Part shown: in pieces, positions 45,822 to 55,782 of the stretch | Position numbering within the stretch: position 1 is the stretch's first letter | How the letters are laid out: every line of letters begins with the position of its first letter | Assembly (NCBI GenBank): GCA_022565355.1 | Contig: JAIUMU010000005.1 | Coordinates: 62,001 to 126,000, forward strand | Length of the DNA: 64,000 nucleotides | Reading direction: 5' to 3' | Source of the DNA: Idiomarina sp. | GTDB lineage: Bacteria; Pseudomonadota; Gammaproteobacteria; Enterobacterales; Alteromonadaceae | Notes under the pieces: model-generated | The model's input: only the letters and a program-made list of their open reading frames with translations | The model's database searches: none | What the model was told of the DNA's origin: nothing | Made by a program: the position numbers and the translations under genes

Positions 45822-48458
45822 TTAAAAGTTGTCAATTTTTACGTTATCAATTTGATAAATCGTACCTTGACCCGAACCCCATGCAGGGAACACCATAATC
45901 ACGTTGATATCGCTTAAATCTAATCCTGCTGCAGATAAATCTTGCAAGGAGAAGTGATATCGCGCCCACTCACCAGTAACCGGTTCAATGCCGAAGTTAC
46001 CCGCCGAAAGGGGTAGTTCTACATCTGTTGCGGCACCAGTTGATTCAACTTTAAAGAGCCAATCGGTTTCGCCATCAGTAGGTTGCTGCACAATGCGCAT
46101 ATCAAAGCTAATGGCACCATTGCCTACTAACGATGAAGCATCAAAAGATACATCTTCATCGGCAAGGAACCCGAGAACCGTTTCCGGCCAGCCTGGAATT
46201 TCGAATTGCGCTACAAAACCATACGGCTCTTCTACTTCCACAACTTGTGGCTCGCTACCAGCACAACAATCCCATAACGACCAACCCGCAACCACGTTGT
46301 CGGCAAAGATAGTTAAGCCACTTACACCGGCGCTCGGGTCATAAATGCGTGCCTCGTCTACACGATAAACCGCACCTTCGCCCGTTCCCCACGCTGGGAA
46401 AATCATCACTACATCAATGGCCGATACATCTAAGCCCTGATCAGATAACGTTTGTAAGCTGAAGGTGTAAGTTTCCCACTCACCTACGGTAGGTGGATTA
46501 CCCGCATTACCACTGGCCAGCTCTACTTCAACTTCAGTTGCAGCGCCATCGGATTCAATTTTGAATAGCCAAAATGAATCTGGGTTGCTGGGTGGATCTA
46601 CCACTTTCATATCGAATTGCACCACGCCATCAACCAAGATTGCTGATGCATCAAATTGAATGCCACTGCCATCGGCTGGCTTAAAGCCCATTACCGTAGG
46701 CGAAGATCCAACTACAAATTCAGCAACTGGCCCACGCTCTTCATCTTCCACAACGTTTGGCGTAGAACCACCACAGCAATCCCACATTGGCCAATCTGGG
46801 TTTTCACCACCAGCAAACAATACTAGCTCTGGCGATGCACCAGTTGGAGCTTCAATGCTTACATTGGTTACTAAATACTCAGCACCATTACCTGTATCCC
46901 ATGCTGGGAAAATCATAATTACATCAATGCCCGATACATCTAAGCCTGCATCAGCTAATGATTGCAGTGAATAGGTAACCGTTTGCCACTCGCCAGTGCC
47001 AGGCGCTAAGCCTTCTTCACTTGCAGAAATAGGTAGCTCTACCTCGGTTGAACCTGAGTTACTTTCAATTTTGAATAGCCAAGTTGAATCACCCATCGGC
47101 TGCGAAAGCACTTTAATATCAAATTTCACCACCCCATTTTCTAGAATTGGTGAAGCATCAAATGGCGATGCCGAACCGCTTGGATCAGTAATGAACTCTG
47201 AACGAGAAATAAAGCCATTCACCGTTGGTTGCTCACCCACGGTAAAGCGATATGCTGGGCCTGCCTCTTCATCGTCAACGATGTCTGGGGTAGAACCACC
47301 ACAGCAATCCCATGCTGGCCAGTTTGGATTCGGCGTACCATCAAAAATGGTAAGGTTACGGGCTACACCGTCTGAAGGTGGTGAAGGAATTGGAGCTTCA
47401 CCTTGCACCAAGGTTTCTTCATCTTTATAGCCGGCACGAATCGTTTCACAGCCGCGGCCAGTGTTCGGATTCGAAGCACATTCATAAACTCGCACATAAT
47501 CAATTTCAAAGGTTTGGCCATTGGCAAACGCATCCGCATCAATACCCAGTTCATTCACGTTTTCTGGCCAGTTACCGCCTACAGCAAGGTTCAACAGCAA
47601 ATGGAAACGCTGATCAAACGGCTGCGGGCCATACACTACCTCTAAGTCACCCGAGGCTTGATTAAAGAACTCAGCAAACCACCCGCGATGGCGCAAACCT
47701 ATCAACTCACCGCGGCTATTTCTGCGCGGCAATGATTGTGTTTGCGTTTGATACAGATAGCCATCTACATACCAACGAATTTCACCTTCTTGCCATTCAA
47801 TAGCATAAGTGTGGAAGCCATCGGCTGGGTTAGCTCCATTCGGTAAGGTATAGGCTTTGCCCGAAGAAGAATTGTTCGGCGCATCGCGGCCGTAATGCAA
47901 GGTGCCGTAAACGCGGGTTTCCTGCTCACCTTCTTCCGTTAAGGTGCCTAAGTTCACCGCCTCAACAATATCGATTTCACCAGATTTCGGCCAACCACCA
48001 TAAACTTCGTCGGTTGGCATCATCCATGCCGCAGGCCAAGTGCCTTGTCCGCGCGGCATTTTTGCCCGCACTTCAATGCGGCCATATTTAAAATCACCTT
48101 TATGGCGGCTATTTAAACGCGCCGAGGTATAGGGCAACTCAGCGTCTTCATCAGCAGGAAGCGCCACAATTTTCAGCGTACCATCTGATACAAAAGCATT
48201 CTCAGGGTTATCGGTATAGCATTGCTGCTCTTGATTACCGCCCCCCCTACAGTTTACTTCTATATTCCATTTGTTCGGATCAATTCGGTTTCCGGCAAAT
48301 TCATCACTCCACACTAACTGCCAATCATCTACTGGCGAAGTGGTATCTACGGCGTCGAAGTCTGAAACAGTCTTCACATCATCACTACCACAGCCAACGA
48401 GGCCTATGGTAAGTAAGAGCGCCGCTATTGAGCTCTTGGTTATTCTGCTGTTGTACAT
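45822..48458 (-). CDS. GH16 endo-beta-glucanase (laminarinase-like) with three C-terminal repeats
   Basis: An 878-aa surface lipoprotein (lipobox LVGC, Cys23). The GH16 domain spans about 45-327 and its active site is GEIDIVEA: Glu161 nucleophile, Asp163 and Glu166 acid/base, the ExDxxE form found in laminarinases. Three repeats follow (369-535, 546-706, 714-877), each opening with WxxWDCC(G/A)GS and closing with a SLQxLxxxGLD...FPAW block. They look like carbohydrate-binding beta-sandwiches. Genes after it encode the TonB receptor; a long palindromic operator lies 56-91 nt upstream. Confidence 0.93.
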   Translation of the reverse strand: MYNSRITKSSIAALLLTIGLVGCGSDDVKTVSDFDAVDTTSPVDDWQLVWSDEFAGNRIDPNKWNIEVNCRGGGNQEQQCYTDNPENAFVSDGTLKIVALPADEDAELPYTSARLNSRHKGDFKYGRIEVRAKMPRGQGTWPAAWMMPTDEVYGGWPKSGEIDIVEAVNLGTLTEEGEQETRVYGTLHYGRDAPNNSSSGKAYTLPNGANPADGFHTYAIEWQEGEIRWYVDGYLYQTQTQSLPRRNSRGELIGLRHRGWFAEFFNQASGDLEVVYGPQPFDQRFHLLLNLAVGGNWPENVNELGIDADAFANGQTFEIDYVRVYECASNPNTGRGCETIRAGYKDEETLVQGEAPIPSPPSDGVARNLTIFDGTPNPNWPAWDCCGGSTPDIVDDEEAGPAYRFTVGEQPTVNGFISRSEFITDPSGSASPFDASPILENGVVKFDIKVLSQPMGDSTWLFKIESNSGSTEVELPISASEEGLAPGTGEWQTVTYSLQSLADAGLDVSGIDVIMIFPAWDTGNGAEYLVTNVSIEAPTGASPELVLFAGGENPDWPMWDCCGGSTPNVVEDEERGPVAEFVVGSSPTVMGFKPADGSGIQFDASAILVDGVVQFDMKVVDPPSNPDSFWLFKIESDGAATEVEVELASGNAGNPPTVGEWETYTFSLQTLSDQGLDVSAIDVVMIFPAWGTGEGAVYRVDEARIYDPSAGVSGLTIFADNVVAGWSLWDCCAGSEPQVVEVEEPYGFVAQFEIPGWPETVLGFLADEDVSFDASSLVGNGAISFDMRIVQQPTDGETDWLFKVESTGAATDVELPLSAGNFGIEPVTGEWARYHFSLQDLSAAGLDLSDINVIMVFPAWGSGQGTIYQIDNVKIDNF
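45828..46319 (-). repeat. GH16 C-terminal repeat 3
   Basis: Codes for residues 714-877: LTIFAD ... WSLWDCCAGSEP, WLFKVESTGA, GEWARYHFSLQDLSAAGLDL and FPAWGSGQGTIY. The most diverged copy. Confidence 0.85.
46341..46823 (-). repeat. GH16 C-terminal repeat 2
   Basis: Codes for residues 546-706: LVLFAGG ... WPMWDCCGGSTP, WLFKIESDGA, GEWETYTFSLQTLSDQGLDV and FPAWGTGEGAVY. Closest to repeat 1 at the CCGGSTP block and to repeat 3 at FPAWG. Confidence 0.85.
46854..47354 (-). repeat. GH16 C-terminal repeat 1
   Basis: Codes for residues 369-535: LTIFDG ... WPAWDCCGGSTP, then WLFKIESN, GEWQTVTYSLQSLADAGLDV and FPAWDTGNGAEY. It is the longest of the three because of an extra SRSEF segment. Confidence 0.85.
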
Positions 48459-48513
48459 AACTGAGTTCCTGGTTGTTTACTCATGTTGTTTTACGTTTTT
48501 TATTATGAGGCGA

Positions 48514-48549
48514 GTTCTATTTTATGAAAGCGCTTTCATAAAATAGAAC
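48514..48549. promoter_or_regulatory. 36-bp perfect palindrome containing operator site 2
   Basis: The left half is GTTCTATTTTATGAAAGC and the right half is its exact reverse complement. The central 16 bp equal operator site 1 (38725). It lies 56-91 nt before the GH16 ATG, so it should control the GH16-TonB receptor operon through the LacI protein. There is no T-tract, so a terminator is unlikely. Confidence 0.85.
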
Positions 48550-48646
48550 AAGAAGGTTTTATCGTCAATCGTTGGGGTAGAAAAATTGTTATTTATTTGT
48601 GCGGTTTGTTCTGAATAGTTGACAGGGTGTTCATTTACAAGGGTAT

Positions 48647-49660
48647 TTAGCGAGGAGCAGAATGCCATGCCATGGTGGTATCTAGCATGCGTTGGCTAAA
48701 TCCCCATTCATTATCATACCAAGCCATTACTTTCACTAAGCGGCCACTCACGCGGGTTTGGCTAGAATCGAATATGCATGAACTCGGGTTATGGTTAAAA
48801 TCAGTAGAAACCAGCGGTAATCCATTTACGCTTAATACGTTACCCAAATCACCTTGTTCGGCTGCGCGTTCGATAATCGCATTCACCTCGGCAACACTAG
48901 TTTCTTTGCCAGCAATGAAAGAAAGATCTACCAAACTCACATTCGGGGTTGGCACACGAATCGCCAAACCATCAAAACGCCCCTGCAATTCTGGTATTAC
49001 TAATCCTACTGCCGCCGCGGCACCCGTTTTAGAAGGAATCATAGAAAGAGCCGCCGCTCGCGCTCGCTGCGGATCCGTATGTAACGCATCGGTAAGGTTC
49101 TGATCATTGGTATACGCATGAACTGTGGTCATTAAACCGTTCTCAATACCAATCGCTTCGTGTAACGGTTTCGCCATAGGTGCCAAACAATTGGTAGTAC
49201 ATGAAGCATTTGAAACAATTTCATGCTCAGCGCTAAGCGTATGATGATTCACACCATACACAATGGTGGCATCGGCATTTTTCGCAGGCGCAGAAATTAG
49301 TACTTTTTTGGCGCCCGCCTGCAAATGTAACGCCGCCTTCTCACGTTCAGTGAAAAAACCACTGCACTCATACACCACATCAATGTTCATCTTTTGCCAT
49401 GGCAATTCAGCAGGGTTTCGGCAATTGAGCATCTGGATTTTATGGCTACCAATCGTAAGCTCGTTATCCTTATGGGCAACTTCGCATGGCAACACGCCGT
49501 GTACCGAATCAAATTTCAGCAAGTGCGCGTGCACATCGGCATCACCCAGATCATTAATGGCAACAATCTCCACATCATCTGCCATGCCACGCTCATACCA
49601 AGCGCGAACAATATTTTTACCGATTCGGCCAAACCCGTTAATCGCAACTCTAATCGTCAT
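48647..49660 (-). CDS. gap: Glyceraldehyde-3-phosphate dehydrogenase
   Basis: A 337-aa type I GAPDH: NAD-binding [12 protein letters not shown], Asp37 in INDLGD (favouring NAD+ over NADP+) and the catalytic SNASCTTNC with Cys154. It oxidises the glyceraldehyde-3-phosphate made by Eda in the Entner-Doudoroff route. It is read in the same direction as hexR, 38 nt after it, so it can be part of a hexR-gap transcript. Confidence 0.95.
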   Translation of the reverse strand: MTIRVAINGFGRIGKNIVRAWYERGMADDVEIVAINDLGDADVHAHLLKFDSVHGVLPCEVAHKDNELTIGSHKIQMLNCRNPAELPWQKMNIDVVYECSGFFTEREKAALHLQAGAKKVLISAPAKNADATIVYGVNHHTLSAEHEIVSNASCTTNCLAPMAKPLHEAIGIENGLMTTVHAYTNDQNLTDALHTDPQRARAAALSMIPSKTGAAAAVGLVIPELQGRFDGLAIRVPTPNVSLVDLSFIAGKETSVAEVNAIIERAAEQGDLGNVLSVNGLPLVSTDFNHNPSSCIFDSSQTRVSGRLVKVMAWYDNEWGFSQRMLDTTMAWHSAPR

Positions 49661-49698
49661 ATCAACTCCACTGCTTGTTCTATTTACGTTGTTGCAGT

Positions 49699-50547
49699 TT
49701 AAGAGCGCTTTTCATAGCGAGAATCTCTTAAGGCTGCTTTAATTTGCCGAAGCTTTTCCTGTAGCTCAGGCCCTTGTTTTAGTGTGTAGCCGGTAACCAA
49801 CACATCTATTAACACCAACTGCGCAATGCGCGAGGCCATCGGCATATACACATCGGTGTCTTCTGGAACATGGGTGGCCAATACAATAGAGCACTCTTCC
49901 GCAAGCGGGCTTTCCGCCGCAGTGATACCAATTACCGTGGCGCCGGATTGCCGCGCTAAGGCAGCGGTTTCGCAGAGCACCTTGGTTCTGCCGGTATGGC
50001 TAATAAACACGATTACCTCGCTAGGCTTCGCGTTAATAGCAGCGGTTTTTTGCATCAACACATCATCAGAAAACTGCACCGGCGTAACGAAACGCAAAAA
50101 CTTATTCTGCGCATCGTGTGCTACCGAGGCCGAGGCACCCAAGCCAAAAAATGAAATGCGCTCGGCGCTCGCGAACGCTTCGATAGCCTTATCCATAGCG
50201 GTAATATCTAAGCAGCGGCGGGTAATGTTTAATGAGGCCATAGTAGATTCAATAATCTTAGCTACTAAGCTTTCCGTGCTATCGTTCTGTTCCACATGGC
50301 GATTCACATACGGCGTTCCTCGGGCGATACTTTGCGCCAATTGCAGCTTGAAGTCTGGGTATCCTTTGGCGCCCATCGAACGGCAGAATCGATTTACCGT
50401 GGGCTCACTCACTAAGGCTACTTGCGCAAGTGTTGCTATACTCTGGTGCAAGGTTGCTTCTGGATCAGCAAGAATAACTTCAGCAACTTTACGTTCTGAT
50501 TTACTCAACCCTGCAAGTTCACGTTGTAACTTTTCTAAGAGTGTCAT
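49699..50547 (-). CDS. hexR: HexR transcriptional regulator (RpiR family)
   Basis: A 282-aa protein with the RpiR-type HTH (1-77; [34 protein letters not shown]) and a SIS sugar-phosphate domain (about 130-260; [18 protein letters not shown] and [14 protein letters not shown]). HexR controls central carbon genes and is released by KDPG. Two boxes matching its consensus lie between it and zwf, which is divergent. The antisense 242-aa frame (49826-50554) is a shadow. Confidence 0.95.
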   Translation of the reverse strand: MTLLEKLQRELAGLSKSERKVAEVILADPEATLHQSIATLAQVALVSEPTVNRFCRSMGAKGYPDFKLQLAQSIARGTPYVNRHVEQNDSTESLVAKIIESTMASLNITRRCLDITAMDKAIEAFASAERISFFGLGASASVAHDAQNKFLRFVTPVQFSDDVLMQKTAAINAKPSEVIVFISHTGRTKVLCETAALARQSGATVIGITAAESPLAEECSIVLATHVPEDTDVYMPMASRIAQLVLIDVLVTGYTLKQGPELQEKLRQIKAALRDSRYEKRS

Positions 50548-50568
50548 TACTTAAATCCTTTGCCGTTT

Positions 50569-50583
50569 TGTAATTAAATTACA
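50569..50583. promoter_or_regulatory. HexR box 1
   Basis: TGTAATTAAATTACA, a perfect palindrome that fits the HexR consensus TGTARTNNNAYTACA, 22 nt upstream of hexR. Likely autoregulation. Confidence 0.85.
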
Positions 50584-50630
50584 TTTTATTGGATTTTAAT
50601 GCAATTGATTGGTATGTTATTTTCAAATTA

Positions 50631-50645
50631 AGTAATAAAACTACA
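50631..50645. promoter_or_regulatory. HexR box 2 (one mismatch)
   Basis: AGTAATAAAACTACA matches TGTARTNNNAYTACA at all but the first base. It sits nearer the zwf side of the divergent region, 83 nt from the zwf ATG. Confidence 0.75.
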
Positions 50646-50727
50646 TTTTAGTTGGCAAACGTGCTGCTTACTGTTTAGTAAAGCTTACCCGCGTTTCCGC
50701 CCATATTTACTCAGCCGCGAGGTAACA

Positions 50728-52203
50728 ATGGCATCCACAACTACCTGTTGCGATTTCATTTTGTTTGGCACTTTAGGCGATTTGGCACGCCGAAAGCTTT
50801 TGCCTGCGCTCTACCAACTTGAAAAAGCGAACTTGCTACATGCCAACACCCGCATTATTGGTGTGGCCCGCGATACGCTCGATAACGAAGCCTTTACCAA
50901 TAAAGTGCATGCCAGCCTCATCGAGTTTGTCGGCAAAGATAAGCTTGATACCAGTGTATGGAACCGGCTTGCCAAACGGTTACATTACTGCGGTTTTGAT
51001 CTTGCCAAGGCCAGTGCCTACTCGGTATTAGCAGAAACGGTGAAACCAACTGATAAGCGCGCTGTAGTAAGTTACCTTGCCACGCCACCACAGCTTTTTT
51101 CTACGATTTGCAAAGGCTTAAGCGAACAACAATTGGCTACAGCACAAGCACGCATTGTGCTGGAAAAACCATTGGGCCACGATCTCGAATCATCGCGGCA
51201 GATTAACCAAGAAGTTGGGAAATACTTTCAAGAATCACAAATTTATCGCATTGATCATTACCTTGGTAAAGAAACCGTACTCAACCTGCTCGCGCTGCGG
51301 TTTGCCAACCCAATTTTTGCCGATCAGTGGAGCCATAACGCCATAGACCACATCCAAATCACTGCGGCCGAGCAAGTGGGTGTAGAAGGCCGTTGGGGTT
51401 ACTACGATGATGCCGGCCAGCTCCGTGATATGGTGCAAAACCATCTATTACAAGTGCTGGCGCTGATCGCCATGGAGCCGCCAACACGGCTTGATGCTGA
51501 AAGCGTTCGCGAAGAGAAAGTGAAAGTGCTGCGTTCATTGCGGCCCATTACCCAACAAAACGTTCGCGACGATACGGTGCGAGGCCAATATAGCGCTGGC
51601 TTTATTGGCGATAAAAAAGTACCCGGCTACCTAGAAGAAGAAGGTGCCAACGAAGTGAGTAAAACAGAAACCTTTGTGGCCGTAAAAGCGCATATCGATA
51701 ATTGGCGCTGGGCTCAGGTGCCTTTCTATTTACGCACCGGCAAACGCATGGCGCAAAAGCGCACCGAAATTGTTATTAGCTTCAAACCGCAACCGCATAA
51801 CATTTTCCACGAAACCATGAATCAGCTGCCGCCGAACCGGTTAGTAATTCGCTTACAACCCGATGAGGGCGTGGAAATTCAAATGATGAACAAGGTGCCG
51901 GGGCTCGGCAAACAGATGCAATTAAAGCCCACCACCCTTGATTTAAGCTTCGATCAAACCTTCGAGAACCAACGCATTTCCGATGCCTATGAACGGTTAT
52001 TACTAGAGGCTATTGAAGGCAACCAATACCTATTTGTGGCGCGCGAAGAAGTAGAGCATGCCTGGAAATGGATTGATGGTATTCGCGATGCTTGGCAACG
52101 CACCGGTGAAGAGCCAAAAGGTTACCAATCTGGAAGTTGGGGGCCTGCTGCATCGGTTACCCTGATCGCCCACGATGGGCGCGAGTGGGATGATGATTTC
52201 TAA
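50728..52203 (+). CDS. zwf: Glucose-6-phosphate 1-dehydrogenase
   Basis: A 491-aa enzyme: nucleotide-binding GTLGDLARRKLLPAL near the N-terminus, the substrate/catalytic block RIDHYLGKETV and the C-terminal domain starting about 190. It turns glucose-6-phosphate into 6-phosphogluconolactone. First gene of zwf-pgl-edd-glk-eda, all in one direction with short gaps. GAGGTAAC precedes the start. HexR boxes lie upstream. Confidence 0.96.
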   Translation: MASTTTCCDFILFGTLGDLARRKLLPALYQLEKANLLHANTRIIGVARDTLDNEAFTNKVHASLIEFVGKDKLDTSVWNRLAKRLHYCGFDLAKASAYSVLAETVKPTDKRAVVSYLATPPQLFSTICKGLSEQQLATAQARIVLEKPLGHDLESSRQINQEVGKYFQESQIYRIDHYLGKETVLNLLALRFANPIFADQWSHNAIDHIQITAAEQVGVEGRWGYYDDAGQLRDMVQNHLLQVLALIAMEPPTRLDAESVREEKVKVLRSLRPITQQNVRDDTVRGQYSAGFIGDKKVPGYLEEEGANEVSKTETFVAVKAHIDNWRWAQVPFYLRTGKRMAQKRTEIVISFKPQPHNIFHETMNQLPPNRLVIRLQPDEGVEIQMMNKVPGLGKQMQLKPTTLDLSFDQTFENQRISDAYERLLLEAIEGNQYLFVAREEVEHAWKWIDGIRDAWQRTGEEPKGYQSGSWGPAASVTLIAHDGREWDDDF

Positions 52204-52235
52204 GCATATTCAACGCATCTATACGGCATAGCATA

Positions 52236-52928
52236 ATGACATTAAATATTAATAAATTTCCCCATAACGAAGCCCTTACACAGCAGCTAACCGAGCGCGT
52301 TGGTAGCATTCTTAGCGCAGCTGTAGCCGAGCGTGGGCATGGCTATTTAGTGGTGTCTGGTGGGCGCACGCCGATCTCATTTTTCGAGCAATTAGCGCAA
52401 CAAGAACTACCCTGGGCACAGATTACCGTGCTGTTGGCCGATGATCGCTGGCTGCCCATAAGCCACGAGGCCAGCAATGAAGGCTTAGTGCGCAAGCATT
52501 TACTGCAACATCATGCAGCCTCGGCTACTTTAGTAAGCCTGCTCACCGCGCATGATTCACCTGCCGAAGGGCTCGCTGAGCTGAACGAAAAACTAGCCAG
52601 CTTGCCGCGTTTCGATGTTGTAATTCTCGGCATGGGTGAAGATGGCCACACCGCCTCATTGTTTCCGGAAAGCCGGCAGTTAGCAGAAGGCATGAGCACA
52701 GATAACGCGGCCGTAGCCGTTACCCCGTTATATGCCCCTTATGAGCGAATTTCGCTCAGTAAAGCACGCTTATTAAACACCCAGCATCTATTCTTTCATT
52801 TAGTGGGTAGCGCAAAAGCAACCGTATTAGCACAAGCTCTGGGGGAGAATTCACAATTACCCGCCAGCGCTTTCTTGCAGCAAAACCAGGTGCCCGTTGA
52901 AGTAATGCTAGCGGTACCTGAGGAGTAA
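52236..52928 (+). CDS. pgl: 6-phosphogluconolactonase
   Basis: A 230-aa DevB/Pgl-type protein: VVSGGRTPISFFEQL, VLLADDRWLP and VILGMGEDGHTASLFPES. It hydrolyses 6-phosphogluconolactone. It sits 32 nt after zwf and 3 nt before edd. Confidence 0.95.
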   Translation: MTLNINKFPHNEALTQQLTERVGSILSAAVAERGHGYLVVSGGRTPISFFEQLAQQELPWAQITVLLADDRWLPISHEASNEGLVRKHLLQHHAASATLVSLLTAHDSPAEGLAELNEKLASLPRFDVVILGMGEDGHTASLFPESRQLAEGMSTDNAAVAVTPLYAPYERISLSKARLLNTQHLFFHLVGSAKATVLAQALGENSQLPASAFLQQNQVPVEVMLAVPEE

Positions 52929-52931
52929 TGT

Positions 52932-54746
52932 ATGCACAGTGTAATTGAACAGGTAACTCAACGCATTGAAGAGCGCAGCGCCGAAGAACGGCAACGATAT
53001 TTAGCGCGAATGCAAAAAGCCCAACATAAAGGCCCGCATCGAGGCGCCTTATCATGCGGCAACTTGGCCCATGGGTTTGCCGCGTGCGGTAAAGACGACA
53101 AAGGTAATTTGCGCAGCCTAACCCGCGCCAATATTGGCATTGTTACTTCGTACAACGATATGCTTTCGGCACATCAACCCTACGAAAACTACCCAGAGCA
53201 ATTAAAGCAGGCGATTCGCGCAGTAGGTAGCGTGGCGCAAGTAGCTGGCGGTGTGCCAGCCATGTGTGATGGTGTTACGCAAGGCCAACCGGGTATGGAA
53301 CTCAGCTTATTAAGCCGCGATGTAATAGCCATGGCGGCCGCTGTAGGCTTATCGCACAATATGTTTGATGGCGGCTTAATGCTCGGCATTTGCGATAAAA
53401 TTGTACCTGGCTTATTAATTGCGGCTCTTAGTTTTGGCCATCTGCCATTTGTTTTCGTACCTGCGGGGCCAATGCCATCGGGCATTACCAACAAAGAAAA
53501 AGCGCGAGTGCGAGAGCTGTATGCCGAGGGCAAAGTAAGCAAAGCGGAACTGCTTGATGCCGAAGCGGCTTCCTATCATAGCGCCGGTACGTGCACCTTC
53601 TATGGCACTGCCAACTCCAATCAATTGGTAGTAGAAATGATGGGCCTGCAATTACCTGGCTCTTCATTTGTACACCCCGGCACGCCACTGCGTAACGAGC
53701 TAACTCGCGTTGCCGGCCAGCAGGTAACGCGCCTTACTGATCTAGGCTCTGAATATACGCCCATTTCTGCCATAGTTACGGCGAAAAGTATCGTAAACGG
53801 TATTGTTGGCTTGCTCGCAACGGGCGGCTCCACTAACCACACCATGCATTTAATTGCCGTGGCTCGCGCCGCCGGATATCTCGTGAACTGGGATGATTTT
53901 GCCGAACTATCATCGGTAACACCGTTGGTAACTCGTATTTATCCGAATGGTGATGCCGATATTAATCATTTCCAGCGCGCTGGCGGTATGGCATTCCTTA
54001 TCAAAACGCTGCTCGAAGCAGGGTTGTTACATAACGATGTGAAAACCGTTGCAGGTGATGGGCTCGAGCGCTATACCAAACGCCCAGAGTTAGAGAACGA
54101 CAAAGTTGTGTGGCGCGATGGGCCTACCGAATCGCTCGATGAAAGCGTATTACGCAGTGCGAAGCAGCCTTTCAGCTCGCATGGCGGGTTAGCCGTACTG
54201 AGCGGTAATTTAGGCCGCGCGGTAATGAAAACCTCAGCTATTCCGGAAGGTACCGAGAGCATTACTGCGCCTGCGGTGGTGTTTTCTAGCCAACATGAAC
54301 TCGATCGTGCCTTTCAGGCCGGCGAGCTCGATAAAGATTGTATTGTAGTGGTGCGCTTTCAAGGGCCCAAAGCCATTGGTATGCCCGAGCTGCATAAACT
54401 AACCCCACCCTTGGGTGTGCTGCAAAAACGAGGCTACAAAGTGGCGTTGGTTACCGATGGCAGAATGTCGGGCGCATCTGGCAAGGTACCAGCCGCTATT
54501 CATGTTACGCCAGAAGCGGTTGATGGTGGTTTGATTAGCAAAATTCAGCCGGGTGATTTAATTACCTTAGATGCGGAAAATGGCGTGTTAGAAGTGCTAG
54601 TAGACAGCCAAGTATTAGCCCAACGTGAAGCTGCAACAATAGATTTAACGGATAGCCATGAGGGTATGGGCCGCGAACTATTTACCGCCTTGCGCGCTAG
54701 TTTGAGCGGCGCAGAATCTGGCGCCTGCGCCTTCTTTAACGAATAG
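52932..54746 (+). CDS. edd: Phosphogluconate dehydratase
   Basis: A 604-aa IlvD/Edd protein: [42 protein letters not shown] and [18 protein letters not shown]. It forms KDPG from 6-phosphogluconate using a [4Fe-4S] cluster. Separated from pgl by 3 nt. Confidence 0.96.
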   Translation: MHSVIEQVTQRIEERSAEERQRYLARMQKAQHKGPHRGALSCGNLAHGFAACGKDDKGNLRSLTRANIGIVTSYNDMLSAHQPYENYPEQLKQAIRAVGSVAQVAGGVPAMCDGVTQGQPGMELSLLSRDVIAMAAAVGLSHNMFDGGLMLGICDKIVPGLLIAALSFGHLPFVFVPAGPMPSGITNKEKARVRELYAEGKVSKAELLDAEAASYHSAGTCTFYGTANSNQLVVEMMGLQLPGSSFVHPGTPLRNELTRVAGQQVTRLTDLGSEYTPISAIVTAKSIVNGIVGLLATGGSTNHTMHLIAVARAAGYLVNWDDFAELSSVTPLVTRIYPNGDADINHFQRAGGMAFLIKTLLEAGLLHNDVKTVAGDGLERYTKRPELENDKVVWRDGPTESLDESVLRSAKQPFSSHGGLAVLSGNLGRAVMKTSAIPEGTESITAPAVVFSSQHELDRAFQAGELDKDCIVVVRFQGPKAIGMPELHKLTPPLGVLQKRGYKVALVTDGRMSGASGKVPAAIHVTPEAVDGGLISKIQPGDLITLDAENGVLEVLVDSQVLAQREAATIDLTDSHEGMGRELFTALRASLSGAESGACAFFNE

Positions 54747-54758
54747 AGAAATGATTTT

Positions 54759-55757
54759 ATGGTGAGCAACACCGAACAACTCGATATGAATACCCACGCG
54801 GTAGTAGCCGATATTGGTGGCACAAACGCGCGTTTTTGTAGAATTAACTTGGCAACGTTCGAGCTCGATCGCATTCAGGTTTTCCCTTGTGCCGATTTCC
54901 CAACGCTTACTTCGGTAATGACAGCGTATAGCAAAGAGCAAGATGTGCCTTTAGAGCATGTGGCGATTGCCATCGCCTGCCCAGTTGATGCCGATGAAAT
55001 TAACATGACCAATCACCACTGGCAGTTTTCTATTCGAAATGTGCGCAAAACCATGAAGCTAAAAACCTTTGTGGTACTGAATGATTTTGCTGCAGCCGCT
55101 ATGAGTATTGTTACTTTAAAGCCCGAAGAGCTAAAACAAATTGGCGGTGGCAAAATTAAGCCAAAAGCTCCAAAAGCAATACTCGGTGCTGGTACTGGCC
55201 TAGGCGTTGGCCACTTGATTACCATGGCAGATGGTTCAGTAATGCCATTACCTGGCGAGGGCGGGCATGTTGATTGGGCGCCCACCAATGAAAAAGAATG
55301 GGCAGTACACCGTTTTATTCACAACCGTTTTGGCCGCGTATCCGCCGAACGCATTCTTTCTGGCCCAGGTTTAGAAACTCTGTATCTGGCCTTAGCAGAT
55401 TATCATGGCCGTAACGTTACGCCGCTAAGTGCAGCGAAAATCGGCCAACGTGCGCTAAGTGGCATCGATACCCTAGCACTGGAAACCGTTAATCAATTCT
55501 TCGAAAGCCTTGGCGGCTTCGCTGGTAATTTGGCGCTAAACCTCAATACCTATGGCGGAGTGTATATCGCCGGAGGTGTGGTGCCGAAGCTATTGAACCT
55601 AATGACCACCTCAAACTTTCGTGCTCGGTTTGAGCACAAAGGCCGTTTTTGCAAAGTGGCAGAGGCCATTCCATGCTTTGTTATTACCGCCGAATACGCG
55701 GGTTTAAGAGGCGTAGGCCAATATTTGAAACAAACAATAGCACAGCAAAATTCGTAA
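54759..55757 (+). CDS. glk: Glucokinase
   Basis: A 332-aa proteobacterial glucokinase: ATP-binding VADIGGTNARFCRI, LNDFAAAAMSI and AILGAGTGLGVGHLI, GGYVAGG-like YIAGGVVPK. It phosphorylates glucose for Zwf, consistent with glucose freed by the GH3 and GH1 enzymes. It follows edd by 12 nt. A downstream ATG (54786) is an alternative start. Confidence 0.94.
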   Translation: MVSNTEQLDMNTHAVVADIGGTNARFCRINLATFELDRIQVFPCADFPTLTSVMTAYSKEQDVPLEHVAIAIACPVDADEINMTNHHWQFSIRNVRKTMKLKTFVVLNDFAAAAMSIVTLKPEELKQIGGGKIKPKAPKAILGAGTGLGVGHLITMADGSVMPLPGEGGHVDWAPTNEKEWAVHRFIHNRFGRVSAERILSGPGLETLYLALADYHGRNVTPLSAAKIGQRALSGIDTLALETVNQFFESLGGFAGNLALNLNTYGGVYIAGGVVPKLLNLMTTSNFRARFEHKGRFCKVAEAIPCFVITAEYAGLRGVGQYLKQTIAQQNS

Positions 55758-55782
55758 TTAAGTTTGTAATTAAGGAAGCAGC

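Noticed and set aside
48514-48549. Palindrome as a transcription terminator for gap
   Set aside because: The stem is AT-rich with no loop and is not followed by a T-tract on either strand.
49826-50554. 242-aa forward ORF over hexR
   Set aside because: Antisense frame of hexR, Ser/Ala-rich with no domain; hexR is unmistakable.
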